DNA from: JBBRTJ01 sp038244535
GTDB taxonomy: Bacteria > Actinomycetota > Acidimicrobiia > Acidimicrobiales > Ilumatobacteraceae
Assembly: GCA_038244535.1 (NCBI GenBank)
Contig: JBBRTJ010000004.1
Location: 1 to 64,000, forward strand
Direction: 5' to 3'
DNA: 64,000 bases
This document shows, piece after piece, positions 1 through 8,079 of the stretch (the first letter of the stretch is position 1; the number at the start of each line of letters is the position of its first letter). The translations under genes were made by a program, and so were the position numbers. Below the pieces are notes generated by a model. That model was not told the origin of the DNA, did not search any database, and saw only the letters and a program-made list of their open reading frames with translations.

Positions 1-1
1 C

Positions 2-643
2 AAAGGCACCCACACCTACGCCCTGCCGGGCAGCTTCACCGTCACCGTCACCGTCCACTCCGCCGACGGCACCACCATCACCAAGACCTCCACAGCCACC
101 GTGGCCCCCGCACCGGTTCCCACCGTCACCTCAGTCACACCCAACGCCGTCGCTCGCAAGAAGAGCTACACCCTGACCGTGAACGGCACCGGGTTCACCA
201 CCACGTCGGTCCCGAGCTTCTCGGCTGCCAACATCACGATCACCTCGACCACCTGGGTCAGCTCCACCCAACTCACCGTCAAGGTGTCAGTGAAGGCCAA
301 CGCCACCCTCGGTCTCGGCAACGTCACCGTGACCACCGTCGGCGGGGTCGGGACCTGCACCGGGTGCCTCACCGTCAACGCCGCCCCGACCATCACCACG
401 ATCGCTCCCAACGCAGTCCACGGAGCGACCACCACCGTCACCGTCACCGGGACCGGCTTCCAAGCCGGGCTCACCGTGACCACCACCATCCCAGGCGCCA
501 CCCTCGGCGCCCCCACCGCAATCACCGCAACATCGTTCCAGATCACCATCACCACACCGATCAGCACCACCCCAGGCAGCTACAGCCTCAAGGTCACCAA
601 CCCCGACCTCGGCCTCGCCACCCACGCCATCACCGTGATCTGA
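2..643 (+). CDS. PKD/IPT-repeat surface protein, C-terminal part (5' end outside window)
   Basis: The frame is open from the first bases, so only the C-terminal 213 residues are present. They begin in the last strands of a PKD-like Ig domain (THTYALPGSFTVTVTV). Two IPT/TIG Ig-like domains follow, each opening with a P-x-I/V-x-x-x-x-PNAV pattern (about residues 38-125 and 126-213) and rich in Thr and Val. Such domains make up extracellular or cell-surface adhesive and structural proteins. No membrane anchor or sorting motif follows the last IPT domain, so attachment must lie upstream or the protein is released. A 12-bp perfect terminator hairpin lies 42 bp after the stop. Domain class is confident, role is not. 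Confidence 0.8.
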   Translation, partial: KGTHTYALPGSFTVTVTVHSADGTTITKTSTATVAPAPVPTVTSVTPNAVARKKSYTLTVNGTGFTTTSVPSFSAANITITSTTWVSSTQLTVKVSVKANATLGLGNVTVTTVGGVGTCTGCLTVNAAPTITTIAPNAVHGATTTVTVTGTGFQAGLTVTTTIPGATLGAPTAITATSFQITITTPISTTPGSYSLKVTNPDLGLATHAITVI

Positions 644-684
644 CCACCACCACAACCACCAACCCACACCACCACAGCGACAAA

Positions 685-712
685 GGGGTGCGGCCCACCC
701 GGGCCGCACCCC
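685..712 (+). terminator. Hairpin terminator after the IPT-domain gene
   Basis: A perfect 12-bp stem (GGGGTGCGGCCC / GGGCCGCACCCC) with a 4-nt ACCC loop sits 42 bp after the stop at 643. No U-tract follows, as is common in high-GC actinobacteria. Confidence 0.75.
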
Positions 713-758
713 TCCCCACGCCCGTCGCACACCAACTGGTGGCCCGTACGCTCCCGCC

Positions 759-1130
759 GTGGACGATGATCCCCCGATCGACGACGCCGACACGGAGTCC
801 CTCACGCCCGAGGAGCTGGCCGCCTTCCTGGAGGCCGAGCTCGATCGGGTCGAGGGCTCCCCTGCCGCCGATCTCCCTCACGTGACGACGCGGATGAAGG
901 GCCAACGCGGCCTCGCCGCGGCAGCTCTGGCCGGCGCGATGCTCGGGCTGCGCGAGGTGCTCGACCCGCCACGCGACGACGTCGCCGTCGTCGTCGAGGC
1001 GTCCGGCGAACCAGGCGACATCGACGCCGACGGCATCACCGTGCCCACCATGGACGGCCGGGCGGTGACGGCCCCACCCCAGGCGCCGTGGGTCCCGCCC
1101 AAGGGGAACCCACGACGCCCGGTGCTGTAG
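759..1130 (+). CDS. Hypothetical acidic protein (123 aa)
   Basis: I do not recognise the family. The first 35 residues are strongly acidic (MDDDPPIDDADTESLTPEEL, predicted helix). A short hydrophobic helix follows at about 50-63 (GLAAAALAGAMLGLREVL), then an Asp/Val-rich segment and a proline-rich C-terminus. It starts at GTG without a clear Shine-Dalgarno sequence. It ends 16 bp before the convergent carotenoid oxygenase stop, so the two genes share a short 3' junction. Codon use has the high-GC third positions expected of a real gene. No signal peptide is seen, and the short hydrophobic patch is too weak to call a membrane helix. Confidence 0.55.
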   Translation: MDDDPPIDDADTESLTPEELAAFLEAELDRVEGSPAADLPHVTTRMKGQRGLAAAALAGAMLGLREVLDPPRDDVAVVVEASGEPGDIDADGITVPTMDGRAVTAPPQAPWVPPKGNPRRPVL

Positions 1131-1146
1131 GGCTGAGTGCGTCGAC

Positions 1147-2496
1147 TCAGTCGGCGACGGCGGCGTCCACCCAGCTGCCGTGGAACCCGAAGGGGATCCG
1201 AGGCAGGGCAACAGTGGCGACGGGCTCGTTGCTCATCGTCGCCGCGTCGAGCACCACGAACTCGCTGGTGTCAGTCGTGGCGTCATAGACGTAGGTCATC
1301 AGGTAGCCGTCGTCCTCGGCAGCCGCAGTGGCGGCCGGCACGAACACCGGCTCACCAGGCAGGCGGCCGACACCGAGATCGATCTCGGTGCGGGCGCCCG
1401 TCTCGCGGTCGTACTTCAAGATGGCACCGGAGGTCGACATCGGGTCGCGGTAGGTCTCGGCCGAACCGGTCGCCATCATGTAGCCGTAGCGGTGCTTCAG
1501 CCCGATGCGGGCGTCAGGCACCCGCGGGAACTCGGCGGGCCGGTCGTCGATCTGCTCTTCGGTGACCTTGCCGCTCACGGTGTCGATCGTCCACCGCCAC
1601 AGCGCCGGGTCGGGGAAGTCCATCATGCTGTCGCGCCAGATGTGGTCGAGGCGGGCGACGTCGAGCACGATCCGGCTGCCGTCTTCGTAGGAGTTCATCG
1701 GGTGGAAGACGTAGCAGGGGTCGATGTCGTACCAGCGGACGTCGGCATCGGTGCCCGTGCGGGGCATCACGCCGAGGCGGGCCGGATAGGTGTCGCTCCA
1801 ACCGATCGGCATCTCGCCCCGCATGGCGGCCTCGATGTCGAACACCGCGGGCAGGTCCATGAACACGATGTTGTTCTGGGTCACGTTGAAGTCGTGCATC
1901 ATCGTCGGCCCACCAACGGTGATCTCCTCGCGCTGGACGAGCTCGCCCGAGGCCGACACGCGCAGGTAGGTGAGGTAGGGGGCGAACGGTGAGTAGCCAA
2001 AGGCCAGCAACTCGCCGGTGATCGGGCAGATCTTCGGATGCGCCGTGAACGAGCCGGTGAGCTTCCCGTCGAAGTCGATCGGGCCGACGGTGTCGAGGTT
2101 GCCGTCGAGCACGTAGGGGAAGTGGCCCTCCTCGAGCGCCAGGATGCGACCGGCGTGGCCGACCACATGGGTGTTGGCCTTCGAGGCCTTCGGGTCCATG
2201 GCAATGGACGGATCGAGGATGTCGATCTCGGGGTGGTCCAGGAACGGCGTGCGCACGAAGCGGTTGCGATACCACTCGGCCTTGCCGTCGCGGACGCGCA
2301 CGCCGTGCACCATGCCGTCGCCGAAGAACGGGTGCGAGGCTGTGCCGGTGAAGGGGTTGGCACCGTTGCGGAGGTACCGGCCGTCCAGCTCGGTCGGGAG
2401 GGTGCCCCGGACCTTGAGATCGGTGAGCGTCAGCTCGTCATGGACTGGGGCGCCGTTGCCCTGCAGGAACGGCGGGGCGTTCTCGGTGGTCGTCAT
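1147..2496 (-). CDS. Carotenoid oxygenase (RPE65/CCD family)
   Basis: This is a 449-residue protein of normal family length. Carotenoid cleavage oxygenases are seven-bladed propellers that hold Fe(II) on four histidines and split conjugated double bases such as those of carotenoids or stilbenes with O2. The four ligands are visible in order: His153 (FTAHPK), His201 (MMHDFN), His265 (VFHPMNSYED) and His439 (FGFHGSW). The N-terminal family signature YLRNGANPF is at 41-49. The start ATG at 2496 faces a divergent ferredoxin-P450 pair 109 bp away, which suggests a joint role in apocarotenoid or terpenoid oxidation (inference). No signal peptide, so cytoplasmic. Substrate cannot be read from sequence. 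Confidence 0.92.
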   Translation of the reverse strand: MTTTENAPPFLQGNGAPVHDELTLTDLKVRGTLPTELDGRYLRNGANPFTGTASHPFFGDGMVHGVRVRDGKAEWYRNRFVRTPFLDHPEIDILDPSIAMDPKASKANTHVVGHAGRILALEEGHFPYVLDGNLDTVGPIDFDGKLTGSFTAHPKICPITGELLAFGYSPFAPYLTYLRVSASGELVQREEITVGGPTMMHDFNVTQNNIVFMDLPAVFDIEAAMRGEMPIGWSDTYPARLGVMPRTGTDADVRWYDIDPCYVFHPMNSYEDGSRIVLDVARLDHIWRDSMMDFPDPALWRWTIDTVSGKVTEEQIDDRPAEFPRVPDARIGLKHRYGYMMATGSAETYRDPMSTSGAILKYDRETGARTEIDLGVGRLPGEPVFVPAATAAAEDDGYLMTYVYDATTDTSEFVVLDAATMSNEPVATVALPRIPFGFHGSWVDAAVAD

Positions 2497-2529
2497 GACC
2501 GCACAGTAGCCAGTCGAGAGTCAGAAATC

Positions 2530-2540
2530 TACCGCCGGTA
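2530..2540. promoter_or_regulatory. Short dyad in the divergent control region
   Basis: TACCG-C-CGGTA is an 11-bp dyad in the 109-bp gap between the divergent carotenoid oxygenase and ferredoxin starts. It could be a regulator operator for both sides. No regulator gene is adjacent, so this is only a candidate. Confidence 0.3.
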
Positions 2541-2605
2541 AGTTCTTGGCCGACCGGGACGGTGACAGGTGGTCTACGGTGCGCCTCGACGAACGGGAGG
2601 TCGCC

Positions 2606-2800
2606 ATGCGCGTGAGCGTCGATGCCACGAAGTGCCAGGGCCACAACCGCTGCTACTCCATCGCCCCCGAACTGTTCGATGTCGACGACTTCGGGATGGC
2701 GTCAGCGATCGGCGACGGCACGGTCCCGCCAGAGCTCGAGGACAAGGCCCGGCTGGCCAAGGCCAACTGCCCCGAATACGCCATCACGATCGAGGAGTGA
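2606..2800 (+). CDS. 3Fe-4S type ferredoxin, P450 partner
   Basis: A 64-residue ferredoxin of the kind that passes single electrons to bacterial class I P450s. Cys10, Cys16 and Cys55 (C-Q-G-H-N-R-C and N-C-P) are the cluster ligands. The position that is Cys in 4Fe ferredoxins is His13 here, as in other actinobacterial P450 partners, which implies a [3Fe-4S] cluster. The start chosen is the ATG at 2606 because GGGAGG lies 5 bp upstream and the protein then begins MRVSVDATKC as the family does; an upstream GTG would add an unlikely 20 residues. It ends 3 bp before the P450 start, so the two are co-translated. Confidence 0.93.
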   Translation: MRVSVDATKCQGHNRCYSIAPELFDVDDFGMASAIGDGTVPPELEDKARLAKANCPEYAITIEE

Positions 2801-2803
2801 GCA

Positions 2804-4033
2804 ATGGTCACGTCCAACCACCCGCCGGTGGCCGATTGGGCCACCGACTTCGACCACACCGACCCGGTGTGGGCCAAGGACCCCTACCCGATCTGGGAGG
2901 AGCTGCGCACGACGTGCCCGGTGGCCCACAGCGATCGCTTCGGAGGCACCTGGCTCCCGGTCACCCACGAGCACGTGGCCGCCATCGCCTACGACACCGA
3001 GCACTTCACCTCCCGTGCCGTCGTGGTCAGCGAGCAGCGGCCCGGCCCTGACGACCTGCCCGCCCCCATCGGCGTTGCCCCGCCCATCACCTCTGACCCG
3101 CCCTTCCACAACTTGGCCCGGCGGATCATGCTCCCGCCTTTCTCGCCGAAGCGGATCGAGGAGCTCGAGCCCTTCACGCGCCAGCTCTGCGACGACTTGC
3201 TCGACGCGCTCGACGGTCGCGACGACGTCGACGCTGCGATCGAGTACGCGCAGCACATCCCGGTGCGGGTGATCGCCAAGATGCTCGGCTTCCCCGAGTC
3301 CGATGCCGACTACTTCCGCCACGTCATCCACCTGATCCTCGAAGAGGGCGTCACGATCGCCGCTGACTCTGAGGAACGGATGAAGGAGTCCGCCGGGGTC
3401 GACGCCTACTTCGACGCGCAGATCGAGGACCATCGGGCCAACCCGCGCGACGACCTCACGTCGTACCTGCTCGACGTCGAGCTCGGGGGCAACAAGCTGG
3501 CCCACGAGCACGTGCGGGGCACGATGCTCCTGCTGCTCGTGGCGGGGATCGACACCACGTGGTCGGCCATCGGTGCGGCGCTGTGGCACCTGGCCAAGAC
3601 GCCGGCCGATCGGGCCCGCCTGCGGGCCGAACCCGACCTGATCCCGTTCGCCGTCGAGGAGATGCTCCGGGCGTACGCCCCCGTCACCATGGCCCGCCTG
3701 GTGGCCAAGGACGTCGAGATCGGCGGCCAGGACCTTCACGAGGGCGACTGGGTGCTGCTGCCGTTCCCGGCCGCCAACCGTGACCCCGAGTTCTTCGAGA
3801 ACGCCGACCAGGTCCTCATCGACCGCGAGGAGAACCGCCACTCCGCGTTCGGCCTCGGCATCCATCGTTGCCTCGGCTCGAACCTGGCCCGCATGGAGCT
3901 TCGGGTGGCGATGCAGGCCTGGCTTGACCGCTTCCCCGACTTCGAGCTGACCGACCCGAGCACGGTCACCTGGGCGGCCGGTCAGGTTCGTGGTCCCCGC
4001 AGCATCCCCGTCACGGTGCTCGCCCGCGCCTGA
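2804..4033 (+). CDS. Cytochrome P450
   Basis: A complete 409-residue soluble bacterial P450. The I-helix oxygen-activation motif AGIDTT is at 247-252, the K-helix E286-x-x-R289 is in EEMLR, and the heme loop FGLGIHRCLG is at 349-358 with the thiolate ligand Cys356. The ATG is 3 bp after the ferredoxin stop, with GAGTGAGCA acting as ribosome site. The ferredoxin next door is its likely electron donor; no ferredoxin reductase is encoded in the window. The family level (CYP number) cannot be assigned by eye. The nearby carotenoid oxygenase suggests an isoprenoid or similar lipophilic substrate, which is inference. Confidence 0.95.
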   Translation: MVTSNHPPVADWATDFDHTDPVWAKDPYPIWEELRTTCPVAHSDRFGGTWLPVTHEHVAAIAYDTEHFTSRAVVVSEQRPGPDDLPAPIGVAPPITSDPPFHNLARRIMLPPFSPKRIEELEPFTRQLCDDLLDALDGRDDVDAAIEYAQHIPVRVIAKMLGFPESDADYFRHVIHLILEEGVTIAADSEERMKESAGVDAYFDAQIEDHRANPRDDLTSYLLDVELGGNKLAHEHVRGTMLLLLVAGIDTTWSAIGAALWHLAKTPADRARLRAEPDLIPFAVEEMLRAYAPVTMARLVAKDVEIGGQDLHEGDWVLLPFPAANRDPEFFENADQVLIDREENRHSAFGLGIHRCLGSNLARMELRVAMQAWLDRFPDFELTDPSTVTWAAGQVRGPRSIPVTVLARA

Positions 4034-4110
4034 GCCCCATGGTCACCATCGGCCGCGAGCCGAAGCTCCGCGCCACGGTGCGGGCCGTCAGTGGATGCTG
4101 ACCACACCCA

Positions 4111-4854
4111 TCAGCAGGCTGGTACCGGCTGGATCGACGACCGGTCGCGGCGCGCCGCCGCGAGGGCCATCACCGGGATGCCGAGCGAGTACTGCGTGGC
4201 GATCTCGACGGCGTAGATCACACCGACCACCAACCCCTGTGCGTCCACGAGCGGGCCGCCGGAGCTCCCGGGGGCGATCTCGACGTTGAGCTGGATGACC
4301 CGATCGAGGTTGCCGAGCCGGGGGTCGTTCACGTAGGCCGCCACGAACCCATGGGTGAGGGTCAGCGGACCGCCCAGCGGGTAGCCCACCGCCGTGATCG
4401 GCGTGGCCACCGGCGGGTCAGCCGATGCCGGCGCCAACGGCGTGATCGTGACCGGGGCGATCGTGACGATCCCAAGATCGACATACGACACTCGCTCGAC
4501 CTCCGTCACGGTCAGCTTCACCCCCGTCGAGGTGGTTGCCTCGACTCGGCTGGCTCCCTCGATGACGTGACGGTTGGTGATGATCGTCCTTTTGTCGACC
4601 AGGAAGCCCGAACCCGTGACGGTCGAGCCCCCGCACCGGTGGACGACGAGGTGGACCGTGGCAGCCCCCGCGCGAGTCTCCACCGCCGCCTGATCGACGG
4701 CGCTGGAGGTCTCGGGCGTGCTCGGCGGGGAGGTGCGGGGCCTGCCGCTGCCCACCGGGGTCGTCGAGGAACCCGATGACGTCTGGGCCCCTCCCACGCA
4801 CCCGGCGAGCAGCAGACCTACGAGGGCTGTTCGCCACCGGCGCAGGGGCGTCAA
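4111..4854 (-). CDS. Lipoprotein trypsin-like serine protease (HtrA-type fold)
   Basis: A 247-residue protein with a lipobox LLAGC (lipidated Cys19), then a Ser/Thr/Pro-rich linker to about residue 55, then a trypsin-fold domain. The catalytic triad is visible: His96 (TNRHVIEG), Asp126 (YVDLGIV) and Ser198 (APGSSGGPL). There is no PDZ domain after the protease, unlike full HtrA/DegP, so it is a protease-only S1C-like protein acting outside the membrane. Start is a TTG 10 bp after the stop of the upstream coiled-coil gene; GAGG lies a few bases upstream. The pair forms a leftward operon, so the protease may act on or with its membrane neighbour (inference). Confidence 0.85.
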   Translation of the reverse strand: MTPLRRWRTALVGLLLAGCVGGAQTSSGSSTTPVGSGRPRTSPPSTPETSSAVDQAAVETRAGAATVHLVVHRCGGSTVTGSGFLVDKRTIITNRHVIEGASRVEATTSTGVKLTVTEVERVSYVDLGIVTIAPVTITPLAPASADPPVATPITAVGYPLGGPLTLTHGFVAAYVNDPRLGNLDRVIQLNVEIAPGSSGGPLVDAQGLVVGVIYAVEIATQYSLGIPVMALAAARRDRSSIQPVPAC

Positions 4855-4864
4855 CAGGGCGGCC

Positions 4865-5584
4865 TCACGACGGCGAGATGCCGAAGGCGCTCAATCCGCT
4901 CAGCCACGTCTCGGCCGGGTCGACGCTGTCGCCGCACACCCCTACGGCATGCCCTGCACTATGGGCTTCGTAGGCGGCATCAAGCTCGGCCCTGCTGATG
5001 GTTCCGGCGATGAAGTCATCCATGGCTGTCGCCACCGTGATCTCGTCCTGGTAGCAGCTGATCAGGTGGTTGACCAGCGTGGGGGCCCCGGCCAGGGAGG
5101 TCTTCATCTGGTCTCGGATGCTGGTGACCCTCGTGAGGTCGCTTTGAACCAGACCAAGCTGGTTGCGGAGCTGATCCCGCTCGGCCGAGGTGGCGGTCTG
5201 GCTGCCCTGGGCGGTGGAGAGATCAGTCTGCGCGGTCACCAGCGCAGCCGCCGAGGCTGCCTGCGCGGTCTTGGCGGTGTCGAGCTGGGTGGTCAGCACA
5301 CCGGCCTTGCTCCTCCAACTCTCGGCCGACGAACGCTGGTTCAGACCGAACACCGTCAAGCCGATCAGCAGCGCCAGCACCGCGGTGACCGCGGCGACCT
5401 TGCCCCAGGGGACGTGGCGATGATGCTTCGGCGTCCCGGGGGCAACGCCGACGTCGCCACTGGGTGGTTCCGGTGGCGCCAGGCCCGCTCTCGCGGACTC
5501 CGTGGCGTCGGGTGGCGTGAAAAGCATCGTCGACTCGGGATCCTCAACCGATGGCGACGACGGTGCATCGAGCACTGGAGTCAT
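4865..5584 (-). CDS. Membrane-anchored coiled-coil protein, function unknown
   Basis: A 239-residue protein: a Pro/Ser-rich cytoplasmic head (1-60), one membrane helix (VAAVTAVLALLIGLTVFGL, about 63-81), then an Ala/Gln/Thr-rich coiled coil (about 85-160: LTTQLDTAKTAQ..., DQLRNQLGLVQSDL), and a C-terminal globular part with three Cys (SCYQDE, GVCGDS). The start is the ATG at 5584 because a strong AGGAGGT lies 7 bp upstream. The arrangement implies an external coiled-coil spacer. It heads a two-gene operon with the lipoprotein protease. I do not recognise a named family. Confidence 0.75.
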   Translation of the reverse strand: MTPVLDAPSSPSVEDPESTMLFTPPDATESARAGLAPPEPPSGDVGVAPGTPKHHRHVPWGKVAAVTAVLALLIGLTVFGLNQRSSAESWRSKAGVLTTQLDTAKTAQAASAAALVTAQTDLSTAQGSQTATSAERDQLRNQLGLVQSDLTRVTSIRDQMKTSLAGAPTLVNHLISCYQDEITVATAMDDFIAGTISRAELDAAYEAHSAGHAVGVCGDSVDPAETWLSGLSAFGISPS

Positions 5585-5978
5585 GTCCCACCTCCTGTGT
5601 GATGGGCCTCTTGCCCCTCGATTGTCGTCCTTGCCCAACGATCCGCTCAGAGTCGAAAGACCCGTTCTCGCCGTCGTGGGAACGGGAACGGCTCGGGAAC
5701 CGGGGCGACATCGCCCTGGTGAGGACTCTCGGCGATGCACCTTCCGTGCCACGGAGAGAACCAGCCAACCCACGACGTGCTGCTTCACCGGCGATCTCGA
5801 CGTGGCGCTCCATGACCACCCGGAGGTCCTCGTTCGCCAGCCACTGCTCGTAGGGCATCGTCAAGCGAGACGCCGAGCCCTCAGCGGTTGCGATGGTGTC
5901 GGCGGCCCTGGCGTCGTCGGAGCGACTCAGCGGACGACCCTGGGCCACTGCCCCTGGACCTCGCGATTGCGAGAACGG
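5585..5978. other. Gap between core operon and island left end
   Basis: No convincing gene. A leftward frame around 5740-5900 reads like protein (MPYEQWLANEDLRVVME...) but runs through into the start region of the next gene without its own ribosome site, so I do not call it. It may be a remnant of a gene cut by island insertion. Confidence 0.4.
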
Positions 5979-6014
5979 TCCGGCGCCCCCGGCAGGATTC
6001 GAACCTGCGACCGG
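5979..6014. repeat. attL: orphan tRNA-Arg 3' end
   Basis: Left copy of the 36-bp repeat. It carries the T-arm and acceptor 3' strand of tRNA-Arg (minus sense) but the sequence beyond position 6014 does not continue into a tRNA, so it is the displaced end left by integration. Confidence 0.9.
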
Positions 6015-6192
6015 GAAGTCGATCCCAGGAGCTGTCGTCTGGTGTCGACACATGCCGTGTGCTGGGCTTTTATCCCGAGCCGAGTCCGCCCAATGGGTCC
6101 CTGTCCGCCACGTATCGCCGAGTTGGGCGGACGAAACGGCGTACAAACGCGGTCAGCCTGCCCACGCCGCAGCGAGTGTGCGCCCGGCTGGG

Positions 6193-6537
6193 TCACCGTC
6201 CGAGTCCGAGTGCACGGCCGTGTCGAAGGGTTCGATCAACCGGATCTGCTGCGGCCGGAGTGGAGTCGATGGCCAATCCTTTGGTGGGGTCTCGGTGGAG
6301 GGCGTGGGCGAGCTGGTCGCTTTGCGTGGCGATGGCGGGTGCGTGGGTTTCGATGTCGAGTACATGGACGGCGGTGTGGAGGTGGTTGGCGTGTCGTCCT
6401 CTGGAGAGGGTGGTGTAGGCGGTGCGGTTGTCGAGGTTCCCGGTGGCCAGGGTGTGGGTGATGTCGACGGTGGCGCCTTGGCTTTTGGCGATGGCCATGG
6501 CGTACCCGTGGGCGAGGTGTCCGCCGAGATGCCGGTT
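6193..6537 (-). pseudogene. Remnant of MobF/TraA-type relaxase-helicase (C-terminal part)
   Basis: About 115 residues match the end of the RecD-like helicase domain of TraA/MobF conjugative relaxases. The motif V region reads HGYAMAIAKSQGATVD and motif VI reads YTTLSRGRHANHLH. The N-terminal relaxase, the Walker A domain and everything upstream are missing: the similarity stops abruptly at about 6537, just before the divergent HTH gene. There is no start codon that fits. The fragment shows that the element once belonged to, or recombined with, a conjugative plasmid or ICE. Unlikely to be expressed. Confidence 0.7.
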
Positions 6538-6571
6538 GCAGTTATTGCTCTCTCCCTCTATGGTCTGGGTC

Positions 6572-6958
6572 ATGTCGGAGCCGGCCACCGTCGAGTTGGA
6601 AGCGGTCAACCAGTCGCAGCGAAGGACGGCACGGCAGCTGGCCGCGCGCCTCGACGACGGCTCCGATCTCGCCAACGCCTTGCGCCACGTACTCGAGGAC
6701 GTCGCCAACGGGGAGCGAGTGGTGATCCTGCGCCCGATGCAGGAAGTCACACCCGCCCAGGCCGCCCAGGTCCTCGGGGTGACCCGCCAGTTCGTCGATC
6801 GACTCTGCGCGGATGGCATCCTGGCGTTCCGGCGCCTCCCCGGCAGCAGCCACCGGAGGATCCGGCTCGCTGATGTGCTCGACGTGGCCAACGAACGGGG
6901 CCGACGAGCCCAGGGCCGAACGATCATCGGAGCTGTCCTCGACGATCAGCAGTTGTGA
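6572..6958 (+). CDS. HTH (excisionase-family) antitoxin of PIN toxin pair
   Basis: A 128-residue DNA-binding protein. The N-terminal half is charged helix (residues 10-45), then a MerR/excisionase-type HTH at about 60-105 (TPAQAAQVLGVTRQFVDRL, with the wing FRRLPGSSHRRI). The stop overlaps the PIN toxin start in a GTGA, a typical toxin-antitoxin arrangement; the HTH protein would bind its own promoter and neutralise the toxin. Start is taken at ATG 6572; an in-frame ATG at 6560 is equally possible, and neither has a clear Shine-Dalgarno sequence, so the transcript may be leaderless. It lies just right of the relaxase remnant, divergently. Confidence 0.8.
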   Translation: MSEPATVELEAVNQSQRRTARQLAARLDDGSDLANALRHVLEDVANGERVVILRPMQEVTPAQAAQVLGVTRQFVDRLCADGILAFRRLPGSSHRRIRLADVLDVANERGRRAQGRTIIGAVLDDQQL

Positions 6959-7386
6959 CCAGGCGGGTCGAACGGGTCTACGTCGACGCCAACGAGCTGT
7001 TCCCGTTCAGCGTCATGGACGTCATCCTGGCTCTGGCCGAAGATCTCGTCATCGAGTTCGTCTGGTCCGAGGAGCTGCTCGACGAATGGGAGCGCGTCAT
7101 CGTTCGCGGGGGGCATCGGTCATCGGCGAGCGCACGCTCGGTGTCCGACGCTGTCCGCACATTCTTCGCTTCGGGCCGGATCGAGCCGGTGAGCTCCCGC
7201 GACGCGATCGTCGAGACGCCGGGCCGGGACCCTGACGACCGCGTGCACACCGCGGCGTGCATCGCTGGACGGGCCACGGTGCTCGTCACGAGGAACGAAC
7301 GTGACTTCCCGATGGACTTCCTCACCGCGCGAGGCGTGACGGTCTGCACCGCCGACGAGTTCCTGTGCGCCGCGTGGATCCTCTAG
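6955..7386 (+). CDS. PIN-domain ribonuclease toxin
   Basis: A 143-residue PIN-domain protein, the fold of VapC-type endoribonucleases that cut tRNA or mRNA using Mg2+ held by acidic residues. Candidates are Asp11 (VYVDANELF), Glu44 (LLDEWERV), Asp94/95 (DPDDRVH) and Asp117 (TRNERDFP); the DPDD-x-x-x-x-A and TRNxxDF patterns are typical of this PIN subgroup. The GTG start overlaps the antitoxin stop by 4 bp, so expression is coupled. The pair near one end of the element would favour its retention by post-segregational killing (inference from known toxin-antitoxin biology). Confidence 0.85.
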   Translation: MTRRVERVYVDANELFPFSVMDVILALAEDLVIEFVWSEELLDEWERVIVRGGHRSSASARSVSDAVRTFFASGRIEPVSSRDAIVETPGRDPDDRVHTAACIAGRATVLVTRNERDFPMDFLTARGVTVCTADEFLCAAWIL

Positions 7387-7416
7387 GCGGTCGGCACCCG
7401 CCGGGAGTTCAACCGG

Positions 7417-8022
7417 TTGGCGCAGCTCATGCCGGTACTAGCGCTGCCGCTGCCCTCGCGCCGACTCAGCACCATCCTCTGGCACCGTTGGGTGCCGGTC
7501 GTCCTCGTCGGCGCCGTCGGCTACCTGCTCGCATCACAGATCGCCGCAATCGTGGCCGTCCTCATCGCCGCGGGTTGCCTCAGCCGGTCGCGGATGCTCG
7601 GGCGAATGGCCACGCGGACGGGCCGCACGCAGGTCACCGCCGGGCGCGTCCGAAGGAGCTTCTTTGAAATGCGGATTCACGTTGCCGGTGATGCCCCATC
7701 GGTCGATCAGGCCGTGAACGCGGCACGGTCGAGTGGTCATGTCGGACCGCTTCGCGATCTCAGCTTCGCCCTGTTCGGAGCAGGTGAGCTCAGCGAGGCG
7801 GAACGCAGCAGTGCCTTCGTGCATGAGCTCACGGGGAGCATCGTCTATTTGCACGCTGCCGCCGTCGCTGCCGCTGCGCAGGGCAATGTCCCCGCCGCCT
7901 ATCGTTGGCTCCAGATGCCCGCATCTCAAGACCCCGACCCACGGCTCATGCGATGCGCCGGTCGTCCCCCCCGCTCGATCCGTCGGATGCTCAACCATCT
8001 CCTTTCCGTTGAGGTCTTGTAA
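7417..8022 (+). CDS. Hypothetical protein with N-terminal membrane hairpin
   Basis: A 201-residue frame starting at TTG 7417 (GGAG 10 bp upstream); ATG 7429 is the alternative. One long hydrophobic stretch covers about residues 25-55 (VPVVLVGAVGYLLASQIAAI, VAVLIAAGCL). The remaining 140 residues are soluble, with an Ala-rich helix (YLHAAAVAAAAQGNVPAAYRW). I do not recognise it. It is the first gene in the series of units separated by the CGATCGGCAGWTC repeat, whose first copy follows at 8062. The opposite strand is also open over part of this stretch, so confidence is limited. Confidence 0.45.
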   Translation: MAQLMPVLALPLPSRRLSTILWHRWVPVVLVGAVGYLLASQIAAIVAVLIAAGCLSRSRMLGRMATRTGRTQVTAGRVRRSFFEMRIHVAGDAPSVDQAVNAARSSGHVGPLRDLSFALFGAGELSEAERSSAFVHELTGSIVYLHAAAVAAAAQGNVPAAYRWLQMPASQDPDPRLMRCAGRPPRSIRRMLNHLLSVEVL

Positions 8023-8061
8023 CCGTCTGGCACCAGATCGCTTGATGTGGTCGAGCCGAGC

Positions 8062-8074
8062 CGATCGGCAGTTC
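8062..8074 (+). repeat. Island repeat copy A (CGATCGGCAGTTC)
   Basis: First of six same-orientation copies. It lies in the 57-bp gap between two converging genes, 39 bp after one stop and 5 bp beyond the other. Preceded by GC, giving the palindrome GCCGATCGGC. Confidence 0.8.
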
Positions 8075-8079
8075 TGCAC

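Noticed and set aside
5544..6146. Leftward frame crossing the island left end
   Set aside because: It runs through the orphan tRNA end and into the next gene's start; composition is mixed and there is no ribosome site.
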